Positions 1 to 8,146 of a stretch of 64,000 nucleotides of DNA are shown piece after piece. The notes below the pieces were generated by a model that made no database searches, was not told the origin of the DNA, and saw only the letters and a program-made list of their open reading frames with translations. The stretch spans positions 3,038,001 through 3,102,000 of the forward strand of contig NZ_CP011773.1 of the NCBI RefSeq assembly GCF_001021385.1, given 5' to 3'. Position numbers and translations under genes: made by a program. Within the stretch, counting starts at the first letter, position 1, and every line of letters starts with the position of its first letter. This DNA is from Mycobacterium sp. EPa45 (GTDB lineage Bacteria > Actinomycetota > Actinomycetes > Mycobacteriales > Mycobacteriaceae).

Positions 1-912
1 CTGCGCCCACAGCCGCATGACCTTATTGCGGATGACCGGGTCGCCCCACCGGCCGCGCTCCTGCGCCAGCGTGATCAACCGCTCGGCGCTGAACCCCCCG
101 AGCCGGCCCATGCCGCCGGAGCCGGAACCGGAAACCATCTGGCGCTCGCTGGACAGCGTCGAGGCACTGACGCGCCAGCCGTCGCCACGTTCGCCGACAC
201 GGTGGGCGTCGGGGACCCGCGCGCCGTCGAGGAACACCTCGTTGAACTCGGCCTCGCCGGTGATCTGTCTCAAGGGGCGCACCTCGACACCGGGCTGGTG
301 CATATCGAGCAAGAAGTAGGTGATGCCCTTGTGCTTGGGCTGTTCCGGGTCGGTGCGGGCCAACAGGATCGCGAAGTCGGCCTCGTCGGCCCACGTTGTC
401 CACACCTTCTGGCCGGTGATCACCCAATCCGCGTCGCTGTCCGAACCGTCACGCACCGCCTTGGTGGCCAGTGAGGCGAGGTCAGACCCGGCGCCGGGCT
501 CGCTGAACAGCTGGCACCATTTCTCCTCGTTGCGCACGATCGGCGGCAGGAACCGCAGCCGCTGCTCGTCGGTGCCGTGGCTGAACAGTGCCGCCGCGGC
601 GTTGTTGAGACCCAACGGATTCAACCGGCGCAACCGAAGCGGTGCGAGTACGGTTTCGACGGCGCGCGCGACGTCGTTGCCGATGCCGAGACCGCCGTGT
701 TCGGGCAGCCAGGTGGGGACGACGAGCCCGGAGTTGGCGAACGTCGGATACCACTGCTCGTAATCGACGGCGGTGCGTGCGGCGCGCAGTGCCCTCGGTC
801 CGTCTTCGGCAGCGACTCGCCAGGTTTCAGGCACTTCGGCGACCACCCATTGCTGCACCGCTGAGACGGCGTCGGCGGCGCTGGTGGACGCATCGATCGG
901 TAAGCGTGTCAT
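1..912 (-). CDS. acyl-CoA dehydrogenase, N-terminal part (cut by window edge)
   Basis: A flavoprotein that would introduce an alpha,beta double bond into an acyl-CoA. The reading frame is open for 304 codons from the ATG at 912 to the window edge, so the C-terminal part with the catalytic base is not visible. The N-terminal helical domain is followed by the flavin/substrate signature SEPGAGSD near residues 137-144 and by GQKVWTTWAD, both typical of the family. The start is fixed by the 4-base overlap ATGA with the stop of the crotonase gene upstream on the same strand, so the two are translationally coupled. The substrate is unknown. Confidence 0.9.
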   Translation of the reverse strand, partial: MTRLPIDASTSAADAVSAVQQWVVAEVPETWRVAAEDGPRALRAARTAVDYEQWYPTFANSGLVVPTWLPEHGGLGIGNDVARAVETVLAPLRLRRLNPLGLNNAAAALFSHGTDEQRLRFLPPIVRNEEKWCQLFSEPGAGSDLASLATKAVRDGSDSDADWVITGQKVWTTWADEADFAILLARTDPEQPKHKGITYFLLDMHQPGVEVRPLRQITGEAEFNEVFLDGARVPDAHRVGERGDGWRVSASTLSSERQMVSGSGSGGMGRLGGFSAERLITLAQERGRWGDPVIRNKVMRLWAQ

Positions 913-1715
913 CGGCCGGTGAACTCCGCGTCCCGCTTGTCCCGGAACGCCGCCAGGCCCTCTTTGAAATCCTCGCTGCGACTGGATAGTTCGAGGGCCA
1001 TGGCCTCGTTTTGTAGATGTCGGTCGAGGTCGAGGCCGTTACCGCTGTGCAGCAACCATTTGGTGAGGCCGAGAGCAACGGTTGGGGCCGCGGCAAGCTT
1101 GTCGATGAGGGCGTCAGCCGCCGCGTCGAGTTCACCGTCTGGATGAGCGGAATGCACAATGCCCCACTCCGCCGCGGTCAGGCCCGGGATCTCGTCGCCG
1201 AGCATCAACAGCTGTCGGGTGCGCACCATGCCGATCAGACGGGGGAGCAGCCAGGACGCCCCGCTGTCCGGAGTGAATCCCCGCGCCATGAACGGTTCCC
1301 AAAATCGAGCGTCCTCGGCGACGACGCAGAAGTCGGCAGCCATGGCGAGGTGAAATCCGAGTCCGGCTGCCCAGCCACGCACCACGGCGACGATGGGTAC
1401 CTGTGTTTCGAGCATCAGCGGGATCAGGCGGTTGGCTTTGTTGGGCAGCCGGCGTTGCGTACTGCCAACGCGCGGTTTGCGTTCCGATTTCGCGTTGTTG
1501 GCGATCAGATCGGAACCCGCACAAAAGTCCGGGCCTGCGGCGTCGATGCGGACCACGCGTACCGACTCGTCGGTGCCGGCTGCCGCGAGATGACCGATCA
1601 TCGCGTCGAGCATGGTGTCGTTCACCGCGTTGCGGCGGTCGGCCCGGTCGAAGGTCAGGGCCAGCGTTGCACGCCGCTGCTCGGCTCGCAGCCCTGGCAC
1701 ACTCGCGTAATCCAT
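909..1715 (-). CDS. enoyl-CoA hydratase/isomerase family protein
   Basis: A crotonase-fold protein of 268 residues acting on acyl-CoA thioesters, probably hydration or isomerisation. The oxyanion-hole segments are visible as CAGSD (about residue 65) and GWAAGLGFH (about residues 114-122), followed by the usual FTPDSG loop. It lies 3 bp downstream of the MaoC-type hydratase gene and overlaps the start of the acyl-CoA dehydrogenase gene, so it is the middle gene of a minus-strand operon. Crotonase-fold members differ widely in reaction, so the specific activity is open. Confidence 0.88.
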   Translation of the reverse strand: MDYASVPGLRAEQRRATLALTFDRADRRNAVNDTMLDAMIGHLAAAGTDESVRVVRIDAAGPDFCAGSDLIANNAKSERKPRVGSTQRRLPNKANRLIPLMLETQVPIVAVVRGWAAGLGFHLAMAADFCVVAEDARFWEPFMARGFTPDSGASWLLPRLIGMVRTRQLLMLGDEIPGLTAAEWGIVHSAHPDGELDAAADALIDKLAAAPTVALGLTKWLLHSGNGLDLDRHLQNEAMALELSSRSEDFKEGLAAFRDKRDAEFTGR

Positions 1716-1718
1716 GCT

Positions 1719-2981
1719 TCAGCGGTCACCGAATCGGGCCGACACCGCTGTCAGCAATTCAGTGAGGTTGCTAGCGTTGCCGGGCGGGTCTGGCAGGCGT
1801 ACCGGGCCACGCTCCCTGCTGGGCAACAGGATGGTCGCCCGGCCGGGGGCGGTGATCTCGCCCCGCTGGTTGATGGCAGCCAGTTCGAGGTCGACGGCAG
1901 GGCGGTCGCCTTCGGCCAGGTATTTGCGCGTCACCGTGCCGGTGATCGTGTGCAGATCACCGACGTAGTTGAACAGCCGGAACTCACAGTCCAGGGTCCA
2001 CAGCCACGCGTCGTCGCCCATCCAGTCGGTGCACAGATGGATGAGCCAGGTCTCCCGCATCCGGCCGTAGTCGAAGGTCGTCGGGTTGCCCGCGTTACGC
2101 GCCGCCCCGGGTTCCCAGTGCACACGCTGTTGCACATCGGGCACGCCGTGCTCGTTCGGCGTATAGAAACGAGGAATGCGCTGTCGGTTACTCCAGGCCA
2201 GTCGCAGTGGCCGTACGCCGTACATGCCGGTGCCCATGCCGACGTGCCAGCACACCATGTCAGTGACCGTCAGCGGCCCCTTGGTCAGCGGGCCGACGGA
2301 GTCTCCTTCGCAGACGTCGTCCCACCACCGGGGTTCGGCGCCACGCGGGCGCTCCCGGGCGTACCTCTCGTCGATGTCGGCGATCTCCTCGGGTGTCCAG
2401 GTTTTGAGTTCGACGGCCTCGTACTTCTTCTTGCCGCGTGCCTTGCTGCGCTCGGTGCGGATCATGTTGCGGTACTGCCCGCCCAGCAGGGAGCCGTCCT
2501 CGTCCCGGAAAACCTGGGCGGACCACTCGTGGACGGCACGCTCAGCGAACTCGCTGCTTTTGTCGAGAGCGGCCACCAGTGCATTGCGGCGGAACACACG
2601 GCGATTGGCGCGCAGTGGGGTCCACCATTCCCGAGACGACGAGGCGTAGAACGCGTGTACACCACGCAACGGGTCGCCCTTCGTCAGGGCCCGGTCCGCA
2701 TCCGAGAGTTCGGTGACTTCGTCCTCGCCGATCAGAGTGTCCCCGCCGACGAGCGCGGGTGGGGCAATGGGTTCGCCCCACACCGATTTCGCCGCGTACT
2801 CCGGATCGCACCAGAGCGGGTTGGCGTCGCCGTAGCTTTCCGCCACATGTCGGAACGCGTCTTCGTTGGGCCGGTAATAATGCGGCGGCTGGGTGTGCGG
2901 GACGGCGATTCCGATGGTGGCGCGCAGCCGGGCCAGTCCCTCGTCGGTGATCTGGCCAGCCGGACTTGCTGCATCGGCCAT
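1719..2981 (-). CDS. MaoC-type (double hotdog) dehydratase/hydratase
   Basis: A 420-residue protein whose N-terminal 150 residues look like a MaoC N-terminal/FAS1-like dehydratase domain (YRPNEDAFRHVAESYGDANPLW, then APPALVGGDTL), with a second hotdog-like half after about residue 230. Two-hotdog proteins of this type hydrate 2-enoyl-CoAs, notably bulky ones as in steroid side-chain degradation. It is the first gene of the minus-strand unit ending in the partial acyl-CoA dehydrogenase. A 107-bp divergent spacer separates it from the crotonase gene at 3089. The function is inferred from family resemblance. Confidence 0.8.
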   Translation of the reverse strand: MADAASPAGQITDEGLARLRATIGIAVPHTQPPHYYRPNEDAFRHVAESYGDANPLWCDPEYAAKSVWGEPIAPPALVGGDTLIGEDEVTELSDADRALTKGDPLRGVHAFYASSSREWWTPLRANRRVFRRNALVAALDKSSEFAERAVHEWSAQVFRDEDGSLLGGQYRNMIRTERSKARGKKKYEAVELKTWTPEEIADIDERYARERPRGAEPRWWDDVCEGDSVGPLTKGPLTVTDMVCWHVGMGTGMYGVRPLRLAWSNRQRIPRFYTPNEHGVPDVQQRVHWEPGAARNAGNPTTFDYGRMRETWLIHLCTDWMGDDAWLWTLDCEFRLFNYVGDLHTITGTVTRKYLAEGDRPAVDLELAAINQRGEITAPGRATILLPSRERGPVRLPDPPGNASNLTELLTAVSARFGDR

Positions 2982-3050
2982 CCGCTACCTCCTCGGGGCG
3001 GCCCGCTACGTCGCCGGGCCAAGGTGGAAATTAAGATACCCGAAAAGCGG

Positions 3051-3064
3051 AAACGACGTTAACG
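3051..3064. promoter_or_regulatory. candidate operator AACGACGTT, copy 1
   Basis: AAACGACGTTAACG lies in the divergent spacer between the MaoC-type gene (-) and the crotonase gene (+). Twelve of 14 bases recur at 9313-9326 in another divergent spacer of the island. The core AACG-A-CGTT is an inverted repeat. A shared regulator is inferred, not shown. Confidence 0.35.
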
Positions 3065-3088
3065 CGGCACGATCGAAGGGCGCTGGAA

Positions 3089-3904
3089 ATGACCGAAGAG
3101 GTATCTGGTATCGCCGTCGCAGTCGATGGCGACGGAGTTCAGCGAATCCGGATCGATCGATCCGATGTCGGAAATTCATTGTCGCCCTTGGCCCGTGATG
3201 CACTGACCGACGCTTTTCGGTGCGCGCACAACGACCCGGCCGTCCGCGCGGTGTTGTTGACGGCGGCGGGGGATCGGCACTTCTGCTCCGGGGCAGGGTT
3301 GCCACAGAACTCGGCCGCCTCGACGCCGCCGCAACAGAAGCGTCCGGGCGATATCGCACGGATGCTGCAGGAGGGTTGGCAGCGTCTCGTGAGTTCCGTG
3401 CTGGACTGTGACAAGCCGGTAGTGGCCGCCGTGAAAGGCACCGCGGTCGGAGCCGGCTCCAGCCTGGTGCTCGCATGCGATCTGGTCGTGATGTCGACCG
3501 AAGCCCGCCTAGTGCAGGCGTTCGTCAACCGCGGCATCCTGCCGGATTCGGGCGCGATCCACCTTCTCACCCGAATCGTCGGGCTGCGCAAGGCTACTGA
3601 ACTGTTGATGCTCGGCGAACCTGTCGGTGCCGCAGAATGCGAGCGCCTCGGACTGGTCAATCGTGTGGTGCCGCCGGCAGACACCGAGGCAACTGCCGAC
3701 GAACTCGCGACCCGGCTGGCGTCGGGACCGACGGTGATGCTCTCGCTCACCAAACGGCTGCTGTCGGTGTCGTCGGAGTCCGGTCGCGATCGAGCCTTCG
3801 AGCAGGAGGCCTGGGCTCAGGAGGTGGTGTCGACGACCGCAGACCTGCAAGAAGGGCTGCGGTCCTTCGCCGAGCGACGCCCGGCCAGATTCCAGGGTTG
3901 CTGA
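3089..3904 (+). CDS. enoyl-CoA hydratase/isomerase family protein
   Basis: Crotonase-fold protein of 271 residues. Visible marks are CSGAG (residues about 68-72), the second oxyanion segment GTAVGAGSSL (about 115-124) and the loop RGILPDSGA (about 149-157). It resembles the crotonase at 909-1715 in the PDSG loop and in the C-terminal EGLRSFAERR segment, so the two are probably paralogues. It stands alone on the plus strand, divergent from the MaoC gene and convergent with the SDR gene only 4 bp away. The exact reaction is unknown. Confidence 0.87.
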   Translation: MTEEVSGIAVAVDGDGVQRIRIDRSDVGNSLSPLARDALTDAFRCAHNDPAVRAVLLTAAGDRHFCSGAGLPQNSAASTPPQQKRPGDIARMLQEGWQRLVSSVLDCDKPVVAAVKGTAVGAGSSLVLACDLVVMSTEARLVQAFVNRGILPDSGAIHLLTRIVGLRKATELLMLGEPVGAAECERLGLVNRVVPPADTEATADELATRLASGPTVMLSLTKRLLSVSSESGRDRAFEQEAWAQEVVSTTADLQEGLRSFAERRPARFQGC

Positions 3905-3908
3905 GGCC

Positions 3909-4775
3909 CTACCCGGTTTCGGGCCCGCCGCGGATCCTGAAGGTCGCGGTGTCGTCGATCTTGTCGATGTTCTCTGCGACGACTTCTGCGGTCAGCCCGG
4001 TGTCCTCGATGCCCGTGGTCTGCCCGATGAACACCCGTGACACCTTGCCCGCCCCCACCGAGTAGATGTGTGCGGTGCGGCCACAGCTCCGGTGCGCGAG
4101 GTAGACCACCACCGGAGTGACGAGTTCGGGATCCATGGCCTTTGCGGCGTCGCCCATGATCTCCTCGGTCATCCGGGTCCGGGCGATCGGGGCGATCGCG
4201 TTGATGGCAATGTTGTTCCGGGCACCCTCGATCGCCAGAACATGCATCATGCCGACCAGACCCATCTTGGCGGCGCCGTAGTTGGCCTGCCCAAAGTTGC
4301 CGAAAAGCCCTGTGCCCGAGGTAGTCTGAACAATTCGGCCGTAATTCTGCTCCCGCATCACCGGCCACACCGCCCTGGTGACGTTGAAGGCGCCGGTGAG
4401 GTGCACGGCGATCACGGCGTCGACCTGATCGGCGGTCATGTTCTTGAACGCGGCGTCGCGGAGGATGCCCGCGTTGTTCACGAGCACGTCGACTCGACCG
4501 TAGGCATCCAACGCCGCTCCCACGATGGCTGCGCCGCCTTCATCGGTGGCGACGGAGTCACCGTTGGCGATCGCGATGCCGCCGGCGGCGGTGATCTCGT
4601 CCACCACGGCTTGCGCGGCGGAGGCTGATGCACCAGTGCCGTCGACAGCGCTGCCCAGGTCGTTCACCACGACGCGCGCACCACGACGGGCCAGTTCGAG
4701 TGCGTGACAGCGGCCCAGGCCGCCTCCGGCGCCGGTAACTATGGCCACCTGATCGTCGAAAGTTATTGAAGGCAT
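3909..4775 (-). CDS. SDR family oxidoreductase, hydroxyacyl-CoA dehydrogenase-like
   Basis: A classical short-chain dehydrogenase of 288 residues. It has the NAD-binding motif GAGGGLGR near the N-terminus, NNAG, and the catalytic Ser...Tyr-x3-Lys (SGTGLFG and YGAAK). The insert after the first strand (VVVNDLGSAVDGTG) resembles the dehydrogenase domain of the multifunctional 17beta-HSD4 proteins that oxidise 3-hydroxyacyl-CoAs, which fits the setting. The frame is open further upstream to 4841, but the ATG at 4775 gives the usual N-terminus just before FDDQVAIVTG. It is divergent from the acyl-CoA synthetase gene. Confidence 0.87.
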   Translation of the reverse strand: MPSITFDDQVAIVTGAGGGLGRCHALELARRGARVVVNDLGSAVDGTGASASAAQAVVDEITAAGGIAIANGDSVATDEGGAAIVGAALDAYGRVDVLVNNAGILRDAAFKNMTADQVDAVIAVHLTGAFNVTRAVWPVMREQNYGRIVQTTSGTGLFGNFGQANYGAAKMGLVGMMHVLAIEGARNNIAINAIAPIARTRMTEEIMGDAAKAMDPELVTPVVVYLAHRSCGRTAHIYSVGAGKVSRVFIGQTTGIEDTGLTAEVVAENIDKIDDTATFRIRGGPETG

Positions 4776-4779
4776 GGGT

Positions 4780-4817
4780 GAGAGGTTACATTTGCGCTGA
4801 GGAGAATCATCATTTGC
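4780..4817. promoter_or_regulatory. candidate operator with GAGAAYNATCRT motif (site A)
   Basis: GAGAATCATCATTTGC at 4802-4817 matches the motif found at 15255 and 20746. A weaker direct copy, GAGAGGTTACATTTGC, begins at 4780, 22 bases (two helical turns) upstream. Both lie between the divergent SDR and acyl-CoA synthetase genes. Operator function is inferred from recurrence and position. Confidence 0.45.
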
Positions 4818-4830
4818 ATGGGAGGATGCC

Positions 4831-6384
4831 ATGGGCGGCACGGGTGACCTGCTACTTCACGCACGACATCGTGCGGATGCGCTGCGCGCCCGGTACCGGG
4901 CCGACAGGGTCTGGTCCGGGCTCCCGTTAGACGTCGTCCGCTCTGCGGCGGCCGATCATCCGACGCGCACCGCGCTGATCGCACGGGACGCCGAGGTCAG
5001 CTATGCCGACCTCGACACACGGGTCGACGCAGCAGCCCAAGCGCTCCGCGCCGCCGGGGTGAGTGCGGATTCGCCCCTGGTCATCGTGGTCGGCAACGAC
5101 ATCGAGTCCGTGGTGATCGTGCACGCCGCCATTCGAATCGACGCAGTGGTGCTCCTGGTGCCGCGAAGCGCCGGCGCGGCTCAGATCATCGACATCGTCG
5201 GTCGCACCGGGGCAGTGTTCGGGGTGGCACCCGGATATGGGCAGGAGCTACCGGAGGGCAGCTGCACCTGGGTGAACGTGGACTACACGGCAGAACCAGC
5301 TGTGCGCGCGTCAACGGTCCGAGCGGCCGACGAGCCAAGCTTCGTGCTGTACACGTCGGGTACGACGTCGCGGCCGAAAGGCGTGATCCATTCACTCAGC
5401 ACGTTATTGAAGGCGTCCACGAACTACATCGCGGCGGCAGGGCTCGCCGCGGAGGACCGCATTTTCCTTATCAGCCCGCTGGCATCCGTGACCGGTGTCG
5501 TCCAAGCGTTGTTCATCGCCCCGCTGCTGGGCGCCCCAATCGTGCTCGAAGATCGCTGGAACCCCCCGGCGACGTGCGACTTGCTGCTGTCCTCGAAGGC
5601 GACCTGGTACGGCGGTCCGGACCGGTTACTCGACCGGCTACTCGACGAGGCCGGCGGCCGTCCGGTGCCGCTGCGCGCGGTCTACCTGGGCGGGACGGCG
5701 CTCGACCGGCGCATAGTCGAGCGTGTCGAGGACGACTTCGGCATCGTCGTCATGCGTGCATACGGGTCCTCGGAGGTGCCGGTTAGCACATCGGGCTTGC
5801 GCACGGAGTCGCGGTCGACCCGGCACGCCGACGACGGCGTGCCACTGCAGGACGTCGAGGTGCGCGAGGGTTCTTCCGGTGACCCGGGTGAGTGTTGCAT
5901 CAAGGGCCCGCACACATTCCTCGGATACGCCGACGCCGACGACGACGGTGCTGCCTTCGACGGCGACTGGTTCCGTACCGGCGATGTTGCTGACCTCTCC
6001 GGTGGCCGGGTCCGAATCGTCGGGCGGATCAAGGACATTGTCATTCGCAACGGACTCAAAATACCGTCGGCCGAAGTGGAAGAGGCGGTCTCGCGCATAG
6101 CGGGGGTGCGCGAATGCGCCGCGTATTCGGTGCCCGATTCCAGGACCGGTGAGCGGTTGGCAGTCGCTCTCGTGCTCGAGGCCGGTGCCGACGTGTCGTT
6201 GTCGGATGTTGCCGGTGCGTTGATCGCCGACGGACTGCCCAAGTACAAGCTCCCGGAGGAGTTGGTGTTCTGGAACCAGCCGCTGCCGATCAACGCCAAC
6301 GGCAAGATCGAGCGAAATACGTTGCACGCCAGATCCAATGGACGGCCGCGCATGCTGGCGGACCGATTGAGCGTCGCGCCGTAG
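4831..6384 (+). CDS. AMP-binding acyl-CoA synthetase (ANL superfamily)
   Basis: Activates a carboxylic acid through an acyl-adenylate and transfers it to CoA. The 517-residue protein shows the P-loop-like motif YTSGTTSRPKG (residues about 174-184), YGSSEVP in the adenylate-binding region, and the C-terminal catalytic-lysine motif NANGKIER. The ATG at 4831 is preceded by GGGAGG at 7-8 bases, which decides the start. It is likely one of the entry steps of the pathway. The substrate cannot be read from sequence. Confidence 0.9.
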   Translation: MGGTGDLLLHARHRADALRARYRADRVWSGLPLDVVRSAAADHPTRTALIARDAEVSYADLDTRVDAAAQALRAAGVSADSPLVIVVGNDIESVVIVHAAIRIDAVVLLVPRSAGAAQIIDIVGRTGAVFGVAPGYGQELPEGSCTWVNVDYTAEPAVRASTVRAADEPSFVLYTSGTTSRPKGVIHSLSTLLKASTNYIAAAGLAAEDRIFLISPLASVTGVVQALFIAPLLGAPIVLEDRWNPPATCDLLLSSKATWYGGPDRLLDRLLDEAGGRPVPLRAVYLGGTALDRRIVERVEDDFGIVVMRAYGSSEVPVSTSGLRTESRSTRHADDGVPLQDVEVREGSSGDPGECCIKGPHTFLGYADADDDGAAFDGDWFRTGDVADLSGGRVRIVGRIKDIVIRNGLKIPSAEVEEAVSRIAGVRECAAYSVPDSRTGERLAVALVLEAGADVSLSDVAGALIADGLPKYKLPEELVFWNQPLPINANGKIERNTLHARSNGRPRMLADRLSVAP

Positions 6385-6396
6385 TCAGGGCGCGCG

Positions 6397-7701
6397 CTAT
6401 TGCGACCCGCCACTGACGTTGACGGTGGCCTTGCTCATCCGGTCCTGCCAATCCGACGCGCTTCCGCCGTGCTGGTTCTTGGAGAGCGCCTTAATGGACA
6501 CATCGTGTCCTTCGGCCGCTTTGCGTAGCGCGCCAACGGTGGCTTGTTCTTTGGCGATGTGGGTGAACGGGTCCCAGTGGTACCAGCGGATGGCGTTCTC
6601 GTAGGTCATCTTGTTGATCTCGTCGTCGGGCACATTGTGTTCGCGCAGAACTTGGTCGAGCTGCTCCGGGGCGCCCGGCCACATCGAGTCGCTGTGCGGG
6701 TAGTCGGCTTCCCAGCAGATATTGTCCACGCCGATCTGACCACGCAATTGCACGCCGACGGGGTCGGAGATGAAGCAGGTCAGGAAGTGGTCGCGGAACA
6801 CCTCGCTGGGCAGCTTGCCCTTGAAGTCCTGACCCGTCCAGGTGGAGTGCATCTCGTAGGTGCGGTCCGCGCGTTCCAGGAAATAGGGGATCCAGCCGGT
6901 GCCGCCCTCGCTCAGGGCGATCTTGAGGTCGGGGTATTCCTTGATCGGTCGTGACCACAACAGGTCGGCGGCGGCCTGCACGATGTTCATCGGCTGCAGC
7001 GTGATCATCACGTCCATCGGTGCGTCGGGTGCGGTGATGGCGAGGCGGCCCGAGGAGCCGATGTGCACGTTGAGCACAGTGTCGGTGTCGACCAGGGCGT
7101 CCCACATCGGCTTCCAGTGCTCGAAGTCGTGGAAGCTGGGATAGCCCATGGCCGCGGGGTTTTCGGTGAAGGTGAGCGAGTGCACCCCGCGGGCGGCGTT
7201 GCGCCGGATCTCGGCGGCACAGGCCACCGGGTCCCAGATCACCGGCAAGGTCATTGGGATGAAGCGGGCCGGATACGCGCCACACCATTCTTCAACGTGC
7301 CAGTCGTTGTAGGCCTGCACCAGCGCCAGGGAGAACGCCGCATCGTCGGTGGCGAAAAGCCGGCCGGCGAAACCCGGGAAGGACGGGAAGCACATCGAGC
7401 CGAGGATGCCGCCGGCGTTCATGTCCTTGACCCGCTCGTCGACCTGGTAGCAACCCGGCCGGATCTCATCGAGCCCCTGCGGCTCCAGCCCGTACTCCTC
7501 TTTCGGGCGGCCGGCGACCGCGTTGAGCGCAACGTTGGGGATGACAATGTCGCGGAATTGCCAGGAATCCGAGCCGTCCGGGTTGTGCACCAAACGAGGA
7601 GCCTCGTCGATGTACTTCTTCGGCAGGTGGTTGGCGAACATGTCGGGCGGCTCGACGATGTGATCGTCGACGCTGACCAGGATCATGTCATCCTTGTTCA
7701 T
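6397..7701 (-). CDS. amidohydrolase family protein (TIM-barrel metal hydrolase/decarboxylase)
   Basis: A 434-residue member of the Amidohydrolase_2 type family, which includes ACMSD-like decarboxylases as well as hydrolases. The N-terminal metal motif reads VDDHIVEPP, with Asp in place of the first His of HxH, and a late motif DYPHSD carries further metal ligands. The ATG at 7701 is chosen over one 15 bases upstream because AAGGGA lies at good spacing before it. A second copy of the family is at 19499-20689. It is the last gene of a run with the DUF35 and thiolase genes on the same strand. The reaction is unknown. Confidence 0.82.
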   Translation of the reverse strand: MNKDDMILVSVDDHIVEPPDMFANHLPKKYIDEAPRLVHNPDGSDSWQFRDIVIPNVALNAVAGRPKEEYGLEPQGLDEIRPGCYQVDERVKDMNAGGILGSMCFPSFPGFAGRLFATDDAAFSLALVQAYNDWHVEEWCGAYPARFIPMTLPVIWDPVACAAEIRRNAARGVHSLTFTENPAAMGYPSFHDFEHWKPMWDALVDTDTVLNVHIGSSGRLAITAPDAPMDVMITLQPMNIVQAAADLLWSRPIKEYPDLKIALSEGGTGWIPYFLERADRTYEMHSTWTGQDFKGKLPSEVFRDHFLTCFISDPVGVQLRGQIGVDNICWEADYPHSDSMWPGAPEQLDQVLREHNVPDDEINKMTYENAIRWYHWDPFTHIAKEQATVGALRKAAEGHDVSIKALSKNQHGGSASDWQDRMSKATVNVSGGSQ

Positions 7702-7735
7702 CTGAATTCCCTTCACTTATTGAGGTATGGGAGCG

Positions 7736-8146
7736 TTAACCGTTGGCATCGGCAGGTGTGAACACCGGTACGACGAAACCGTCGTCGTCGTGCCGGAAGT
7801 CGACCATCAGGTCTAGGCCGGCCCGCAATGCGTCCGGGGGGCAGTTGTCGATCGCCGTCATCAGGCGTGGGCCTTCGGCGAGATCGACCATGGCGACGAC
7901 GTAGGGCAGCCGTGCGTCGAACGGAGCGGCATTCTGGTGCACCACCGTCCACGTATAGAGCGTCGCGCGGCCGCTGGCAGGTACCGCGGTTACGTCCTCA
8001 CTCCAGCAGTGCGGACAGAATGGCCTGATGTACAGCGACTTTCGCTGGCAGGCACTACAGGCGTTGACGCTTAGGCTGTGGTCCTGAACTGCTGCCCACC
8101 ACGCCTCGCTGTCAGCGTCTACCGTTGGCCGATCGGGAGCGCTCAT
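7736..8146 (-). CDS. DUF35 / OB-fold zinc-ribbon protein, partner of the thiolase-like protein
   Basis: A 136-residue protein with a rubredoxin-like zinc ribbon (CSAC then CPHC, both CxxC) followed by an OB-fold segment (GRATLYTWTVVHQ). DUF35 proteins bind thiolase-superfamily partners. In steroid degradation the DUF35 domain of ChsH2 is required by the aldolase Ltp2. Here the ATG at 8146 shares a base with the TGA of the thiolase-like gene, which indicates co-translation and fixes the start; the frame is open further upstream only as overlap. It is probably a required subunit of that enzyme. Confidence 0.88.
   Translation of the reverse strand: MSAPDRPTVDADSEAWWAAVQDHSLSVNACSACQRKSLYIRPFCPHCWSEDVTAVPASGRATLYTWTVVHQNAAPFDARLPYVVAMVDLAEGPRLMTAIDNCPPDALRAGLDLMVDFRHDDDGFVVPVFTPADANG

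Noticed and set aside
1017..3062. 681-codon open frame on the plus strand
   Set aside because: It runs antisense to the crotonase and MaoC-type genes, which have clear motifs. It is a shadow of high-GC codon bias with no domain signal.
3051..3064. KstR-type operator (cholesterol regulon)
   Set aside because: The KstR box needs AAC-N2-GTT. Here AAC and GTT are three bases apart, so the site is a different motif.
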